From: a virus
Length of the DNA stretch: 64,000 nt
Direction: 5' to 3' (one strand)
Virus record (IMG/VR): IMGVR_UViG_3300035181_000357
Location: 124,001-188,000 of that record
The stretch's first letter is position 1, and each line of letters starts with the position of its first letter. The translations under genes were made by a program, and so were the position numbers. A model generated the notes under the pieces. The model saw only the letters and a program-made list of their open reading frames with translations. It did not search any database and was not told where the DNA came from. Positions 18,897 through 28,675 of this stretch are shown piece after piece.

Positions 18897-21800
18897 ATGG
18901 CTCAGCTACAAGATATCACAATTCTGTCACCAAGTGTATTGGGTACATCAATCTCTACAGAGGCTGAATTCCTTACCCTAACTCTTAGCTGTGATATAGA
19001 TGCTGATCGTTTAAATATCAAATTTAACAATGTATCTTCTATCCTAGTCTCTGGGGTAATCGTTGGCCCCAATCGCGTATTTGATGTCCCACTAGTCCTA
19101 CCAACAATAGAAGGTTCTTATTCTCTAATAGTACAAGCCATCAACACTACAACTGGTGACCAATCTGCCTTTAAGATCCTCGATATTGTAGTTGCAAAGA
19201 ATCTCGATGGTATAAGATGTCTACCACCATCTGGAGTATCTGTCTCCAGGAGAAAGAATACATGTAAGATCTCCTGGGTAACTCCTGACTATCCTGGATT
19301 CCTTGGTGTGCGAGTGGCTAAAGCCGATTCTGATATCGGACCATTCATAACTATTGGAAATCTAGTAACTAGAGTAACTTCTGTCGTAAAAGATATCATA
19401 AACTCAGAAGTATCTGTGGTGGACAATATCTCATCCGTTATCACTACTACTGTAGATCTTATCTCCAATACTTCTAAATCTGAGATTGAAATCCAGAGGC
19501 TGACTACAGATACTGATACATTCTATGTCGTATTATCCACCCTGGTCCAAGACCCAGACTCCAAACATATCTTTGAGTCACAGTATAACGGTCCTATTAA
19601 ATGTGGGTATGTGGATCTTAAGAAGGTATCTCCACAAGATTTTCTAGCCCTTCAGAATCAAGAAGACATCGCCACCAGAATGATCTCACAGATAAATACA
19701 ACTAACCCAGACCTAGATCTTAGTCCTAGATCTGAGATTCGAGATCTGATGATAGATCCATTATCTGCTGAGTTATCTAATGCCAGTATTCGAGTTTGGT
19801 TTGATCAAATTTCTAGATCGATCTCAGCATTGGCTCAGATTGATGACATGGATAATGATGGTGTATCTGATCCTGTGGCTTCAAGTGATGTTAAACAAAG
19901 TATAGCTAATGCCTTCTCACTCCCAATCGACAGTGTTCAACCATATATTGATTCTCAGTTTGATATATTCGCCGATTCAAAGGGTACACCACGGCTTGCT
20001 GCTACTACTGCTATCGGATCTGTTAAAATTTATTCTGTATACAAACCAACTCAGAGAGTTGAGATCCTAGTTAATGGACTAGTTGCCACTGTGAAGGATG
20101 AACAAACCCCTTCTGTCAACTTTATTCTAAGAGGGTCAGCTGTAATAGATCCCTCGAATGCTGATGCCCTTTATAATCAAGCTAAGAATCGTTGGGAAGT
20201 AAGTATCCCAATTGAATGTGATTCTGCTGGATCCATAGGAAATGTTGGAGCTGGTACGATTCGTCGTGTCATTTCTGGTGTTCCGAGTGGTTGGCAAGTC
20301 ATCAATGATGAGGCTACTGATTTTGGTTGGGATCAAGAGACTAACTCAAATCTCGCAGCAAGAATAATGGATAGAATGATCGTAGGAGTAGACTCTGGAA
20401 CCAAGATGGGTCTTAAGTCTGTTTCTAAGGCCATTCCTGGTATTCTAGATGTTAAAATAGTGGGAGCCAACGATCAAGAAATGCTACGAGACTGGGATCC
20501 CATCAGAGACAAGCATATCTATGGTTCCGTTGATGTCTATGTGAAGGGTATTACGAAATCGGAAATAGTGAATAAAACACCCTTTGGATTTGGAAATAGT
20601 ACCTCTGTATCTGGATTATTCTCTTCATATGTTGCAATGACAAGGGATTCCCTAGGAGATGGGATCCTACCTATAAGGTATAGAATATCAAATCCAGAAC
20701 ACTATGCTAATAAAGCTCTCGCTATAGTAGAACTGTATATGGACAAGGGTAGCTCATCCAGTTTCTACCTAGATGTATCAAATTCTACTGTAGATGAGAA
20801 CGGTGTATTCTCCATCGATCCAATGGGAACACCATTTAAGATGGTTGGTGGCGAACCTCAAAATATGTCTGGAACCAACTACGGTGTTCTGTCCAGCAAT
20901 ACTGGTGCTATCGCAAGAGGGTTCTTAAGATTCAAGACAGGAGTAGATCATACTCCAGCTACACAGCCCGTATATTCTGTATCCTCTATATCTGGCGAGA
21001 CTGGTAAGATCGGAGTAATCGATAGTAGAAAATATAGAGTAGTGAAATCCTCAGATCCTCTATTATCTGGGAACTCAGATGCTTCTTCTGATCGAATCGT
21101 AGTAGATCAGACATTAGTACCAGATTATAAGGTCCTGCAATTCGTATCAGACAATGAATCCAAGTTAGTAGACACTGGAATATTCTTAACTAATGAGGAT
21201 TTCCTCATCGTAAAAGATAGTGCTGATCCCTCTATTAAATATGTAAAAGGAACCCACTATAATATCGTACCATCTGGTAGATATAATACATATAATATCG
21301 TAAGATTAACAGGAGCCACCACTCCTATCCCACTAAATACAGACTTCGTGGTAGGATATAATAGGCTAAACTTAAGAGAATCTATCACAAAGGTAACAGA
21401 GACTCATACTGTATCCCTGAATCCTGTCTATTTTGATAACAACGGATTCATAGATAATATCTGGCTACCAGAAACTTACAAGTTAACCGACTTGATCACA
21501 GATGTTAATTTAGTATCTATCCCAAGAGCAAAGCGTTATATCAAAGTTATGTATGATAACGGTTCCGGTGCTGTAGCTATGAGAGAAGGTACTGACTTCG
21601 CTATACAGACCTTTGCTGATGGTAGTTGTAGTATTTACAGACTAGCAGGTATAGGATCTAGTCTTCCAGAGAATTCTATTGTGACTATAACATTCTATCG
21701 AATCGAGATGTTAGACATCAGATATCTGTACCCAGCGTATGTCACAATGCTTAAGAACAAAATCGAAGACATGAGACATGCCGGATCTGATGTGGTAGTA

Positions 21801-22478
21801 AAAGATATGATGGATACAAAGGTTGACCTGTCGATTAGCGTTGAGGTCGATTCATATTCAAATGTAGGAAATATCGATTCAAAGATCCGTACTGCAATCT
21901 CGATTGCTATGGACAATGCCAAGGATAGATTGACTCAAGCAGAATTAGTAAAACAGATAAAGAATATCAGTGGAGTGACCAATATCACACTACCATTCAC
22001 CAAATTTACTAAATCAGATGGTGCCTATGAGGTTGGTACAGTAATCCCAGCCGGAACATCCTGGCTTAATGCGAAGGCAACGAATCCTAGTCTCCCAGCC
22101 AATGCCTGGATAACAGAATTTCCTGTACTACCAACACTTACTATCCCTTCTGGTGGTCGCCAGGACGCCTTCGTAGGTCTCCTATATGGTGGAGAACTGA
22201 TGACGAGAGTGTTGAGCATCGGTGCTTTGACTGGTAAGATTGGAACTGAAAGTACAGGATGGTTTTATATCATAGGTGTTGGTGACATCGATCCATATAA
22301 TGCTGCAGGATCCGGAAGAATAATCTTCATTCCACCTACCAAGATAGTGGATCCAGCAAATAAAGCGTATAAGGTGACATATCAGGTATTTAATGAGATA
22401 GGGTCGAAGGATATAAGTATGTCATCCACAGAATATCTAAGACCTGGGACATTGGTCCTAGATTATAAGACGAGATAA
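18897..22478 (+). CDS. Baseplate wedge protein, J-like
   Basis: 1193 residues. The layout is that of large-phage baseplate J/gp6-like proteins. Residues ~245-290 read IRDLMIDPLSAELSNASIR and ISRSISALAQ. The core J segment is at ~480-550, with RIMDRMIVGVDSGTKMGLKS then VKIVGANDQEM. The C-terminal MuF/J-like strand-helix pair is at ~960-1040, with VDLSISVEVDSYSNVGNI, AISIAMDNAKDRLTQAELV and ISGVTNITLPF. This protein builds the wedge that closes the contractile baseplate around the hub. It is the best marker that the phage is a myovirus. The gene lies in a tight forward operon. Confidence 0.85.
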   Translation: MAQLQDITILSPSVLGTSISTEAEFLTLTLSCDIDADRLNIKFNNVSSILVSGVIVGPNRVFDVPLVLPTIEGSYSLIVQAINTTTGDQSAFKILDIVVAKNLDGIRCLPPSGVSVSRRKNTCKISWVTPDYPGFLGVRVAKADSDIGPFITIGNLVTRVTSVVKDIINSEVSVVDNISSVITTTVDLISNTSKSEIEIQRLTTDTDTFYVVLSTLVQDPDSKHIFESQYNGPIKCGYVDLKKVSPQDFLALQNQEDIATRMISQINTTNPDLDLSPRSEIRDLMIDPLSAELSNASIRVWFDQISRSISALAQIDDMDNDGVSDPVASSDVKQSIANAFSLPIDSVQPYIDSQFDIFADSKGTPRLAATTAIGSVKIYSVYKPTQRVEILVNGLVATVKDEQTPSVNFILRGSAVIDPSNADALYNQAKNRWEVSIPIECDSAGSIGNVGAGTIRRVISGVPSGWQVINDEATDFGWDQETNSNLAARIMDRMIVGVDSGTKMGLKSVSKAIPGILDVKIVGANDQEMLRDWDPIRDKHIYGSVDVYVKGITKSEIVNKTPFGFGNSTSVSGLFSSYVAMTRDSLGDGILPIRYRISNPEHYANKALAIVELYMDKGSSSSFYLDVSNSTVDENGVFSIDPMGTPFKMVGGEPQNMSGTNYGVLSSNTGAIARGFLRFKTGVDHTPATQPVYSVSSISGETGKIGVIDSRKYRVVKSSDPLLSGNSDASSDRIVVDQTLVPDYKVLQFVSDNESKLVDTGIFLTNEDFLIVKDSADPSIKYVKGTHYNIVPSGRYNTYNIVRLTGATTPIPLNTDFVVGYNRLNLRESITKVTETHTVSLNPVYFDNNGFIDNIWLPETYKLTDLITDVNLVSIPRAKRYIKVMYDNGSGAVAMREGTDFAIQTFADGSCSIYRLAGIGSSLPENSIVTITFYRIEMLDIRYLYPAYVTMLKNKIEDMRHAGSDVVVKDMMDTKVDLSISVEVDSYSNVGNIDSKIRTAISIAMDNAKDRLTQAELVKQIKNISGVTNITLPFTKFTKSDGAYEVGTVIPAGTSWLNAKATNPSLPANAWITEFPVLPTLTIPSGGRQDAFVGLLYGGELMTRVLSIGALTGKIGTESTGWFYIIGVGDIDPYNAAGSGRIIFIPPTKIVDPANKAYKVTYQVFNEIGSKDISMSSTEYLRPGTLVLDYKTR

Positions 22479-22479
22479 T

Positions 22480-23307
22480 ATGCAACATCCTGATTATGTC
22501 TATGATAGAACCCGATTAGAACTCCTACCCTACGAGGATACAGAGTTCTTAAATCTTCTATCGTTCGTTCCAAATTATTACCTGTCCCCAAATGAACAGA
22601 CTCTCTATGGTACCTTTCTTCAGTCTCTCGCTCGGGAGCTCGGGAGGCTTGAGTACAGGGTGAATTATTCTTTAGTAGCCAAAGATACTCAATATCTAAC
22701 ACCTTCTGATGTTAAGAGAATATATGAAGATCCAGCATATATTAACAAAGAATATCCAACAGCAGATCAGTATGATAATGACTACAAGAACTTGGTGCTA
22801 AGGGTTGTGTCAGCCCACGCCCTCGGATCCACTACTAAGTCTGTCGAGGGTATTATACAAGCATACACTGGGTATGCCACAGAAGTTAAGGAATTATTTA
22901 AGGTAGTGGGCCAGGGGATATATGACATCTCTGACAAGAACTCCATAAATATTAGTATATCTACTCCTTCTGGCGATTTATCGAAGGCTATCCAGATTAT
23001 CACTAAAGATTTGATAGCAAGCATCATGCTTGCTAAGCCAGCTCATATCGGGATAAATCTATCGACTGTCTTCACAGAAGGTCCTGATACAATTACCAGT
23101 AATATAACTGATGAACTGACTATATACTTTAAGTTACCGGAGGATGATCAATTGGAGAACGAATTCATTGTTGGACCATTCATTGACAAGGCACAAGAAG
23201 AATCTCTACTGGCTGGTGGAGCATTAGGTCAAGGTCTGCTGACACCTCGTCAGAATACAGTCTGGGAAATCAAGTCTGACACATTGATCGGGTTGGATAT
23301 AGACTAA
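22480..23307 (+). CDS. Baseplate/tail protein (gpI-like position)
   Basis: 275 residues, starting 2 nt after the J-like gene. Residues ~20-60 have the LSFVPNYYLSPNEQTLYGTFLQSLARELGRLEY helix seen at the start of wedge proteins that follow gpJ. Residues ~112-125 (TTKSVEGIIQAYTG) resemble the helix of P2 gpI/T4 gp7-type proteins. The order J then I is conserved in contractile tails, so a wedge or tail-fibre-adaptor role is likely. The homology is from pattern only. Confidence 0.6.
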   Translation: MQHPDYVYDRTRLELLPYEDTEFLNLLSFVPNYYLSPNEQTLYGTFLQSLARELGRLEYRVNYSLVAKDTQYLTPSDVKRIYEDPAYINKEYPTADQYDNDYKNLVLRVVSAHALGSTTKSVEGIIQAYTGYATEVKELFKVVGQGIYDISDKNSINISISTPSGDLSKAIQIITKDLIASIMLAKPAHIGINLSTVFTEGPDTITSNITDELTIYFKLPEDDQLENEFIVGPFIDKAQEESLLAGGALGQGLLTPRQNTVWEIKSDTLIGLDID

Positions 23308-23334
23308 CTTTTCTGTCTATTAATAGAGGATTGT

Positions 23335-24006
23335 ATGAAGATTGGATATGTGGCTAGTAGAAAAGGAGAGATATCCCTGTTCTTAGACATGGGTGGTTCT
23401 CCTTATATCCAGGTGTCTCTCGATCCATCTATTCCTCAGATCCCCGGAGTAAGTATCAGGGTCCAGGTTAAGGATGACTCAGAGTTTCTAGTAATATCAA
23501 AAATGGCAGTAACCACTCTTTTAGAGGAAGTAACTGCATTTCTAGTTGGTCAGAACGTATCTATGGATGTGGTAAAAGAATTTAGTGCTAATGCATTAAA
23601 GGCCCTAGATAAGAATTTTGAGGAAAAAGATGCAAAACCTATACCTGAGAGCGCAGTTCTTCTTAATAAAATATTGGAATCTGAATCCTCTAAATTATTT
23701 GAGATAGAATTTGATCTTCCTGAAGCTTTCTTTGACGATGTTTACAAGAATGTAGTCACAGCGTCAGGGACTGAATATCGTAGAACGGATCGAGCCAAGC
23801 CCTATAAGCGAGAGCATGGTATAAAGATGGAAGATATCCCAGATAGTATAGATCCTAAGAAGGTTATAAAGAAGTATCGAAATAATATTTATAAGCACAC
23901 ACCATCTAAGAACTATATCCTAACTTATGATATAAATGGTCGTCCAACAGGGATGGTTGAAGCACCCAAATCTCCTATGAGATTTAAATCTAAACTACTG
24001 AAATAA
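23335..24006 (+). CDS. Virion-region protein ending in an FKSKLLK tail
   Basis: 223 residues, unknown family. The N-terminal ~60 residues are beta-rich; the middle is helical and acidic; the C-terminal third is basic. The last residues, MRFKSKLLK, closely match the N-terminal motif MFK-x-x-LLK of three other proteins in the window (35289, 36103, 62304), but here the motif is at the C-terminus. It is encoded between two baseplate or tail genes. Confidence 0.55.
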   Translation: MKIGYVASRKGEISLFLDMGGSPYIQVSLDPSIPQIPGVSIRVQVKDDSEFLVISKMAVTTLLEEVTAFLVGQNVSMDVVKEFSANALKALDKNFEEKDAKPIPESAVLLNKILESESSKLFEIEFDLPEAFFDDVYKNVVTASGTEYRRTDRAKPYKREHGIKMEDIPDSIDPKKVIKKYRNNIYKHTPSKNYILTYDINGRPTGMVEAPKSPMRFKSKLLK

Positions 24007-24015
24007 AGGATTGAT

Positions 24016-24576
24016 ATGAAAGAGAACATGACAATAGAACTCCATGGCCACATTAAGATCTTTCATAAGAACGATCCATCTGTCGTACTCTTCGACGACC
24101 ATAATACGATCGTCGTTGGTGTCAAGAGTTTGTTCTCTAGATTAATGGCAGATAGCCTTGAACCCGCCTATGGGATATGGGGATTAGCTATTGGATCAGG
24201 TAACAGTGCATGGGGAGATAATCCTGGTGCTGCTACCGGAACGGAATGGCAGTTAGAGAATGAGACGAAGCGTAAGAGACGCCTCGTTACTAGATTCTTG
24301 GACACGAATATGAATCCTGTAGTAGGATTCACAGATACAGTAGAAGTTCAGACACTATATAACGCTACTGATGATGGGATTACCACTCCTATTAGAGAGA
24401 TGGGATTGATTGGTGGTGGCTCTACCTCTGGGGCAACAAATATGTTAACAGCCCCATATTGGGATCCATCCACAAAGTTAGCTAACTCTGTTACGTTGAT
24501 CAACTATAAGAAGCTACCAACCTTTAATATGCCTTCTGGTATTGATTTGGTCTTCTCCTGGATAATTCAATTCTAA
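24016..24576 (+). CDS. Small tail or baseplate protein
   Basis: 186 residues. The core AIGSG...WGDNPGA, IREMGLIGGG and the final VFSWIIQF resemble a family of small phage fibre/baseplate proteins conserved at the end of tail operons (strand-turn-strand with Gly clusters). It is last in the forward baseplate operon and is followed by a 106-nt gap with a promoter-like TATAATAT and a hairpin. Function is inferred from place and pattern. Confidence 0.5.
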   Translation: MKENMTIELHGHIKIFHKNDPSVVLFDDHNTIVVGVKSLFSRLMADSLEPAYGIWGLAIGSGNSAWGDNPGAATGTEWQLENETKRKRRLVTRFLDTNMNPVVGFTDTVEVQTLYNATDDGITTPIREMGLIGGGSTSGATNMLTAPYWDPSTKLANSVTLINYKKLPTFNMPSGIDLVFSWIIQF

Positions 24577-24642
24577 GAACAGTTACTTCCTAGATCTAAG
24601 TGAATCCTCTTATCGAGTATAATATGAGTATCGAAATAAGAC

Positions 24643-24675
24643 CCTAGAAATATTACACTTTTGTATATTTCTAGG
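24643..24675 (+). promoter_or_regulatory. Hairpin covering the ribosome site of the next gene
   Basis: Perfect 11-bp stem CCTAGAAATAT (24643-24653) / ATATTTCTAGG (24665-24675), extended by two more pairs past a bulged T. The 3' strand contains the first half of the AGGAGAG ribosome site for ATG 24683. It can act as a translational switch or as a terminator for the baseplate operon; the lack of a T-run favours the former. Confidence 0.55.
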
Positions 24676-24682
24676 AGAGATT

Positions 24683-25108
24683 ATGAAGAAGCAAGATGAA
24701 GTTTTTCGTCAAGTTCAAACAGAAATTTCTAGTATGTTAAAGAGAGATGGTGTCCTCGATAAAACACCCTACGTTGTACTAGAAATCATAGATAGACTTA
24801 AGACGGTAACAGATTGGGAAGATCGAGATCGAACCAAGACTATAGCCAAGTCTATCAGAGAAATAGTAGAGATATGTATTAAAAATCCCAAGGCGAAGCC
24901 ACCATCCAAACCTGTGGCACTTAAATCTATATACGAGGATGCTGAATCGTTCGGAGATGAATTCGATGTTCATCCAGAATTAGAAGTAGATTGGGATAGA
25001 TCCAAGTCTGTGGAGAAATACTCTAATACAGAACTCGGGTCTGCGAAGAAGAATCTCATCAGATCAGCTCGAAGAGAAGAGAAGAAGAAATTAAGAAAAG
25101 CTGGTTAA
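24683..25108 (+). CDS. Small basic protein, unknown
   Basis: 141 residues. The N-terminal ~70 are helical. The last 25 are strongly basic (RSARREEKKKLRKAG), which suggests nucleic-acid or scaffold contact. Its ribosome site lies in the stem at 24643-24675. It converges on and overlaps the reverse-strand kinase-fold gene by 4 bases. No family is recognised. Confidence 0.5.
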   Translation: MKKQDEVFRQVQTEISSMLKRDGVLDKTPYVVLEIIDRLKTVTDWEDRDRTKTIAKSIREIVEICIKNPKAKPPSKPVALKSIYEDAESFGDEFDVHPELEVDWDRSKSVEKYSNTELGSAKKNLIRSARREEKKKLRKAG

Positions 25109-25956
25109 CCTTTGTGAATGTGCATCTGCCTAAGATGTTCTTTAGCCTCAGCTTCTGTTCTATGGCTGGAGATTATCTTATCAGTCTCATGTGATTTAAC
25201 ACACCATTCAGCTAGTTCACCTTTCGAATTTTTATGGCCAGGGCATTTCGTAACAAAAGATAATTTTATCTTAGCCTGTAGTAACTTAGATGCAAACTTC
25301 TTTCTTAGTTCTTTCATGTGCTTCTTACGAGCTAGTAGCTTTCTGAGTATCTCTTGTTTATTTGATGGTCCAATCTCAAGGACAATCTTCCTTATCGAAG
25401 CATCTGGAAGAGATAGGACTTTATCGATTGAGTCCCTGATCTCGTGTTTACTCATCCCGTTGAATACACTATGTGCTGTCTCATTGATATCAGCGTCTCG
25501 TAACGATTCTATCTCTATTACCTGGTCTCCAAATGCTGGGCCCTTTTTCTGACCCTGTGCTCTATAGTCAAGAGAACCACCTGGGTCGATTCTGTGGACT
25601 ACTCCGAGTTCCTTGTCTAGAAGCATGTTGTCATAATCGAGACCAACAACATCCCAATTAGCTAACCATGCATCTACAGCGAAGGCGTCCTTGCCAGAAG
25701 CGAGTTCAGATACATCGTAACTAGGTGCTAGGTTTGAATTCCATTTTGATGCAATACCAAGTTGCCCACTTATCTGAACTAACTTAGCTTCTGGGACATG
25801 GACACCAGCAAGCTCGTATAGCTTGTAGGCCAATAACTCATTCCTCATCCTATCTTCATTAGATAGAAATTTTATGTACCACTTCATACCTTCTTCATCC
25901 TGGTATAATCCACCAGGATTAGAACCCATCTGGTCCTTTAACTTCTTCCAGGCCAT
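25105..25956 (-). CDS. Kinase-fold (HipA/actin-fragmin-kinase-like) protein
   Basis: 283 residues. GSNPGGLY then W-Y-I-K-F at 11-29 looks like a glycine loop plus ATP-binding Lys, RNELLAYKLYEL a helix-C Glu. WDVVGLDYDNMLLD at ~100-113 and VVHRIDPGGSL at ~118-128 have the order of the catalytic D-x4-N and the metal Asp. This pattern occurs in phage and bacterial proteins grouped with HipA or PI3/4-kinase-like folds. The C-terminal 45 residues (KCPGHKNSKGELAEWCVKSH) form a small Cys/His-bearing module known from phage head-associated proteins. Substrate unknown. The ribosome site GAGGT on the reverse strand supports this start. Confidence 0.55.
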   Translation of the reverse strand: MAWKKLKDQMGSNPGGLYQDEEGMKWYIKFLSNEDRMRNELLAYKLYELAGVHVPEAKLVQISGQLGIASKWNSNLAPSYDVSELASGKDAFAVDAWLANWDVVGLDYDNMLLDKELGVVHRIDPGGSLDYRAQGQKKGPAFGDQVIEIESLRDADINETAHSVFNGMSKHEIRDSIDKVLSLPDASIRKIVLEIGPSNKQEILRKLLARKKHMKELRKKFASKLLQAKIKLSFVTKCPGHKNSKGELAEWCVKSHETDKIISSHRTEAEAKEHLRQMHIHKG

Positions 25957-26038
25957 ATCTACCTCTATAATAGGAGATAGAAATCTATTTTAAAGATATA
26001 TCCTGAGTGTGATAATGTAGAAGTCCTGGTTGAGCTCC

Positions 26039-26062
26039 GATTAGAATATAGGAGTACTAATC
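26039..26062 (-). terminator. Hairpin between two reverse-strand genes
   Basis: GATTAG (26039-26044) / CTAATC (26057-26062), a 6-bp stem with a 12-nt loop, 27 nt past the stop of the DUF1599-like gene (reverse strand). It lacks a T-run, so termination is uncertain. The rest of the 133-bp gap holds nothing else obvious. Confidence 0.35.
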
Positions 26063-26089
26063 TATACCCTAAGTCCCTGAAAATATGGC

Positions 26090-26665
26090 TTACTCAAGAT
26101 TTAATGCTAGGAGGATTATTAAATAACCAGTAATGTCTTTCAATGTGTCTTCTAAAGGCTCATAATCAGAACTGATATTCTTCGCTGACATACTAAAATA
26201 TCTACTAATCTTCTCCCAGATCCTAAATTTAATACCAGGATAGCCTGAATTTCTAAAGGCCTGTCCATAATCCTCACTCTTCGACACTAAAATCTGCATC
26301 ATATTATCCAATCCAATATCTTTACCGAATTGAAGACTGTATAGCTCCTGCACATCTTTGATATAACTGAATAGGAATCTCTGACCAGGAAGTTCATCGC
26401 TAGCTTCCATGACTTTGAATCGTTCTAGGATAATCAGAGATAGGGTCTCTTCTCGGGTAGAAGGATTGGGTAGAGTAACAAGACTAGATATATTGGCACC
26501 ACCAATGAACCCTCTTGATATGATTAGACCAGTACACCCCATAGGCTTGTAATAATCATCTTTCTGGTTGTCAACGAAACTTCTAGTCATAGATAGAGTA
26601 AGTTTCCAATCATGGGAAATCTTCTGCATCGTGTTGTAAACTTGCTTATAAAATCCCTGATTCAT
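26090..26665 (-). CDS. DUF1599 / nucleotide-modification-associated-like protein
   Basis: 191 residues. The C-terminal half has the pattern of the nucleotide-modification-associated domain 1 (DUF1599): KSEDYGQAFRNSGYPGI, KFRIWEKISRYFS, YEPLEDTLKDITGYLIILLA, that is D-Y-G, a K-x-x-R helix, and E-D-x-x-D-x-x-G-Y. The N-terminal ~85 residues are unassigned. Family members sit near phage nucleotide-modification genes, but their reaction is not established. It has a clear GAGGAGAG ribosome site and follows the helicase in a reverse-strand operon. Confidence 0.5.
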   Translation of the reverse strand: MNQGFYKQVYNTMQKISHDWKLTLSMTRSFVDNQKDDYYKPMGCTGLIISRGFIGGANISSLVTLPNPSTREETLSLIILERFKVMEASDELPGQRFLFSYIKDVQELYSLQFGKDIGLDNMMQILVSKSEDYGQAFRNSGYPGIKFRIWEKISRYFSMSAKNISSDYEPLEDTLKDITGYLIILLALNLE

Positions 26666-26687
26666 ATATCTCTCCTCATCTATGATA

Positions 26688-28625
26688 CTATTTTATAACG
26701 CCAGTCTCGAAAAGAAATCTACTAGGAGTTACGGTCATATAAGATTGTCCTCGTTTGATTGTAAGAGGTACGCATATGACGAGATTGTCTCTAGCTCTTG
26801 TAACAGCAACGTAGAACAGACGTCGTTCTTCTTCAATCTCAGATTCAGATTGACTCCACATATGGGGGATAGACATCTCATAAACGTTAGCTATATATAC
26901 TTGAGCCCATTCTAATCCCTTACTACTGTGAATAGTAGAGATCGTAACCTTACCATCACCATTATGTTGTTCTGGGACCATATCTTTGTCATTCATGGTC
27001 ATCTGAAATACCACATCTTCCATGGTAATACCTGGACTAGACTCTTCTAAACCAGCAAAAATATCTTCCAGTCTCTGAATGTTAGTAAGTTTCCACTCGC
27101 ATTGATTCTTATCCTTCTTATATCGTTCTTTCACAATCTCATGATATTTAGTAAATTTAATGATAGCATGGAAAGCAGCAAGCGGTTTCATTTCGACGCT
27201 TAGAGTGTGCTCTAGAAAATCCAGGTACATACCCATCTTTGCATGATTATACTTACGAGCACCTAGGATCATATTCCCATCAAAATGTTCAACAGCTACT
27301 TTTCTCATCTTTTCTATAGCAGAATCTCCGATCCCACGCTTAGGAACTGAGACTGATCTAGTCATAGCCTGAACATCCTTAGGATTTACCAGGAGTCGCA
27401 TAAAACTTAGAATTTCTCTAGCTTCTAGGGATTGAAGAAGACCTCTCCCACCTTTGATCGTGTATGGTACACGACATCTAACCAATTCTGCTTCAATATC
27501 GTCTATCTGAGATGCTGATCGGACTAGGATCGCAGTATCCTTGTAGGCTACTTTTCCTTTTAGTAACTGATTACGTCCCCATATCTGTTCTGCCATCTTG
27601 GATGCGTTCTCTCGAGCACTTATCTCAGACATAAGTCGGATAGTACCTGTCTCACCCTTCTCACCACGATCACTCTCCATTTTAAGAGGAATGGTATCGA
27701 TCATCTTGCTTTGGATCAGGTTGGCATACTTAACTACCTGAGGTACAGATCTGTGGTTACGCTGTAGTTTATAGAGAGATGGGACTAATCCTCTCCAGTT
27801 CCTGGAAAATTCTAACAAGATCCCAGGACTAGCACCAGAGAAACCATAGATGGATTGGCTAATATCTCCAACCACATATATGTTCTTGTTGTCTTCTCGA
27901 ACCAGGAGGTTGACGAAAGCCCACTGAACTATGTTGGTATCCTGTGACTCATCCATTAAGATGTGATCGAACTGAAGCCCGAGCTTTCTGGCCCAATCCT
28001 TATCTGTCTTTCCTCGTTGAACCACGAGATGCAGCATATCATCAAAATCTACTACAGACTGAACAGTTTTCTCTTTCTCGTATTCTTCCCAGACTCGCAT
28101 CTCTAGGTCACCAACTGCGTGATAACCACCATGGGCTATTTTAGCCCTTTCTCGAACTTCGTCTGTATACTCGGAAGCAAACCCAACACCTCGTGCTCTA
28201 TGGTATTGAATCTTTTCTATTACTTCCCAGTTTTTAATCACTTCTCCTAGTTCCAACCGGAGAACGATCTTGTTGATCATCTCCTTCTGGTTCCACTCGT
28301 CTAATGGGGATACTTTATCTGACAACCCGAACCCAGTTGGATCCTTCCTAATAGCAGATAATGCTAGACCATGGATCGTAGAAACTCTAGGCTGTACAAT
28401 ATGGACATGTTTTGGATCATATCCAAGACGATCCTTTAACTCAGTAGCAGCTTTATTTGTAAAGGTGATAACCAGAATCTTATTAGCAGGTATTCCTTGA
28501 TCTATTAGATGTTTTACACGAGCTGTTAAGACTCTCGTCTTACCAGAACCCGCACCACTATTAATACAAGCTGGGACATCTAAAGGATGCTCTACAGCTT
28601 GCTTTTGTTCGTCATTCAACTTCAC
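26688..28625 (-). CDS. UvrD/Rep-type SF1A DNA helicase
   Basis: 645 residues, GTG start preceded by TGGAG. The Q motif LNDEQKQAVEHP is at 3-14. Walker A GAGSGKT is at ~24-30, motif Ia ITFTNKAATELKDR at ~53-66, and Walker B DESQD at ~226-230. Motif III GDISQSIYGFSGA follows at ~255-267, motif V TISTIHSSKGLEW at ~562-574 and motif VI VAVTRARDNL near 610-619. Length matches UvrD/PcrA. It unwinds DNA 3'-5' and probably supports phage replication or repair. It heads a three-gene reverse operon and shares a 50-bp divergent upstream region with the forward gene at 28676. Confidence 0.95.
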   Translation of the reverse strand: MKLNDEQKQAVEHPLDVPACINSGAGSGKTRVLTARVKHLIDQGIPANKILVITFTNKAATELKDRLGYDPKHVHIVQPRVSTIHGLALSAIRKDPTGFGLSDKVSPLDEWNQKEMINKIVLRLELGEVIKNWEVIEKIQYHRARGVGFASEYTDEVRERAKIAHGGYHAVGDLEMRVWEEYEKEKTVQSVVDFDDMLHLVVQRGKTDKDWARKLGLQFDHILMDESQDTNIVQWAFVNLLVREDNKNIYVVGDISQSIYGFSGASPGILLEFSRNWRGLVPSLYKLQRNHRSVPQVVKYANLIQSKMIDTIPLKMESDRGEKGETGTIRLMSEISARENASKMAEQIWGRNQLLKGKVAYKDTAILVRSASQIDDIEAELVRCRVPYTIKGGRGLLQSLEAREILSFMRLLVNPKDVQAMTRSVSVPKRGIGDSAIEKMRKVAVEHFDGNMILGARKYNHAKMGMYLDFLEHTLSVEMKPLAAFHAIIKFTKYHEIVKERYKKDKNQCEWKLTNIQRLEDIFAGLEESSPGITMEDVVFQMTMNDKDMVPEQHNGDGKVTISTIHSSKGLEWAQVYIANVYEMSIPHMWSQSESEIEEERRLFYVAVTRARDNLVICVPLTIKRGQSYMTVTPSRFLFETGVIK

Positions 28626-28675
28626 ATGAACTCCATTATCAGAACTTCTTACCTTTATGTTAGTGAGGTAGTTTA

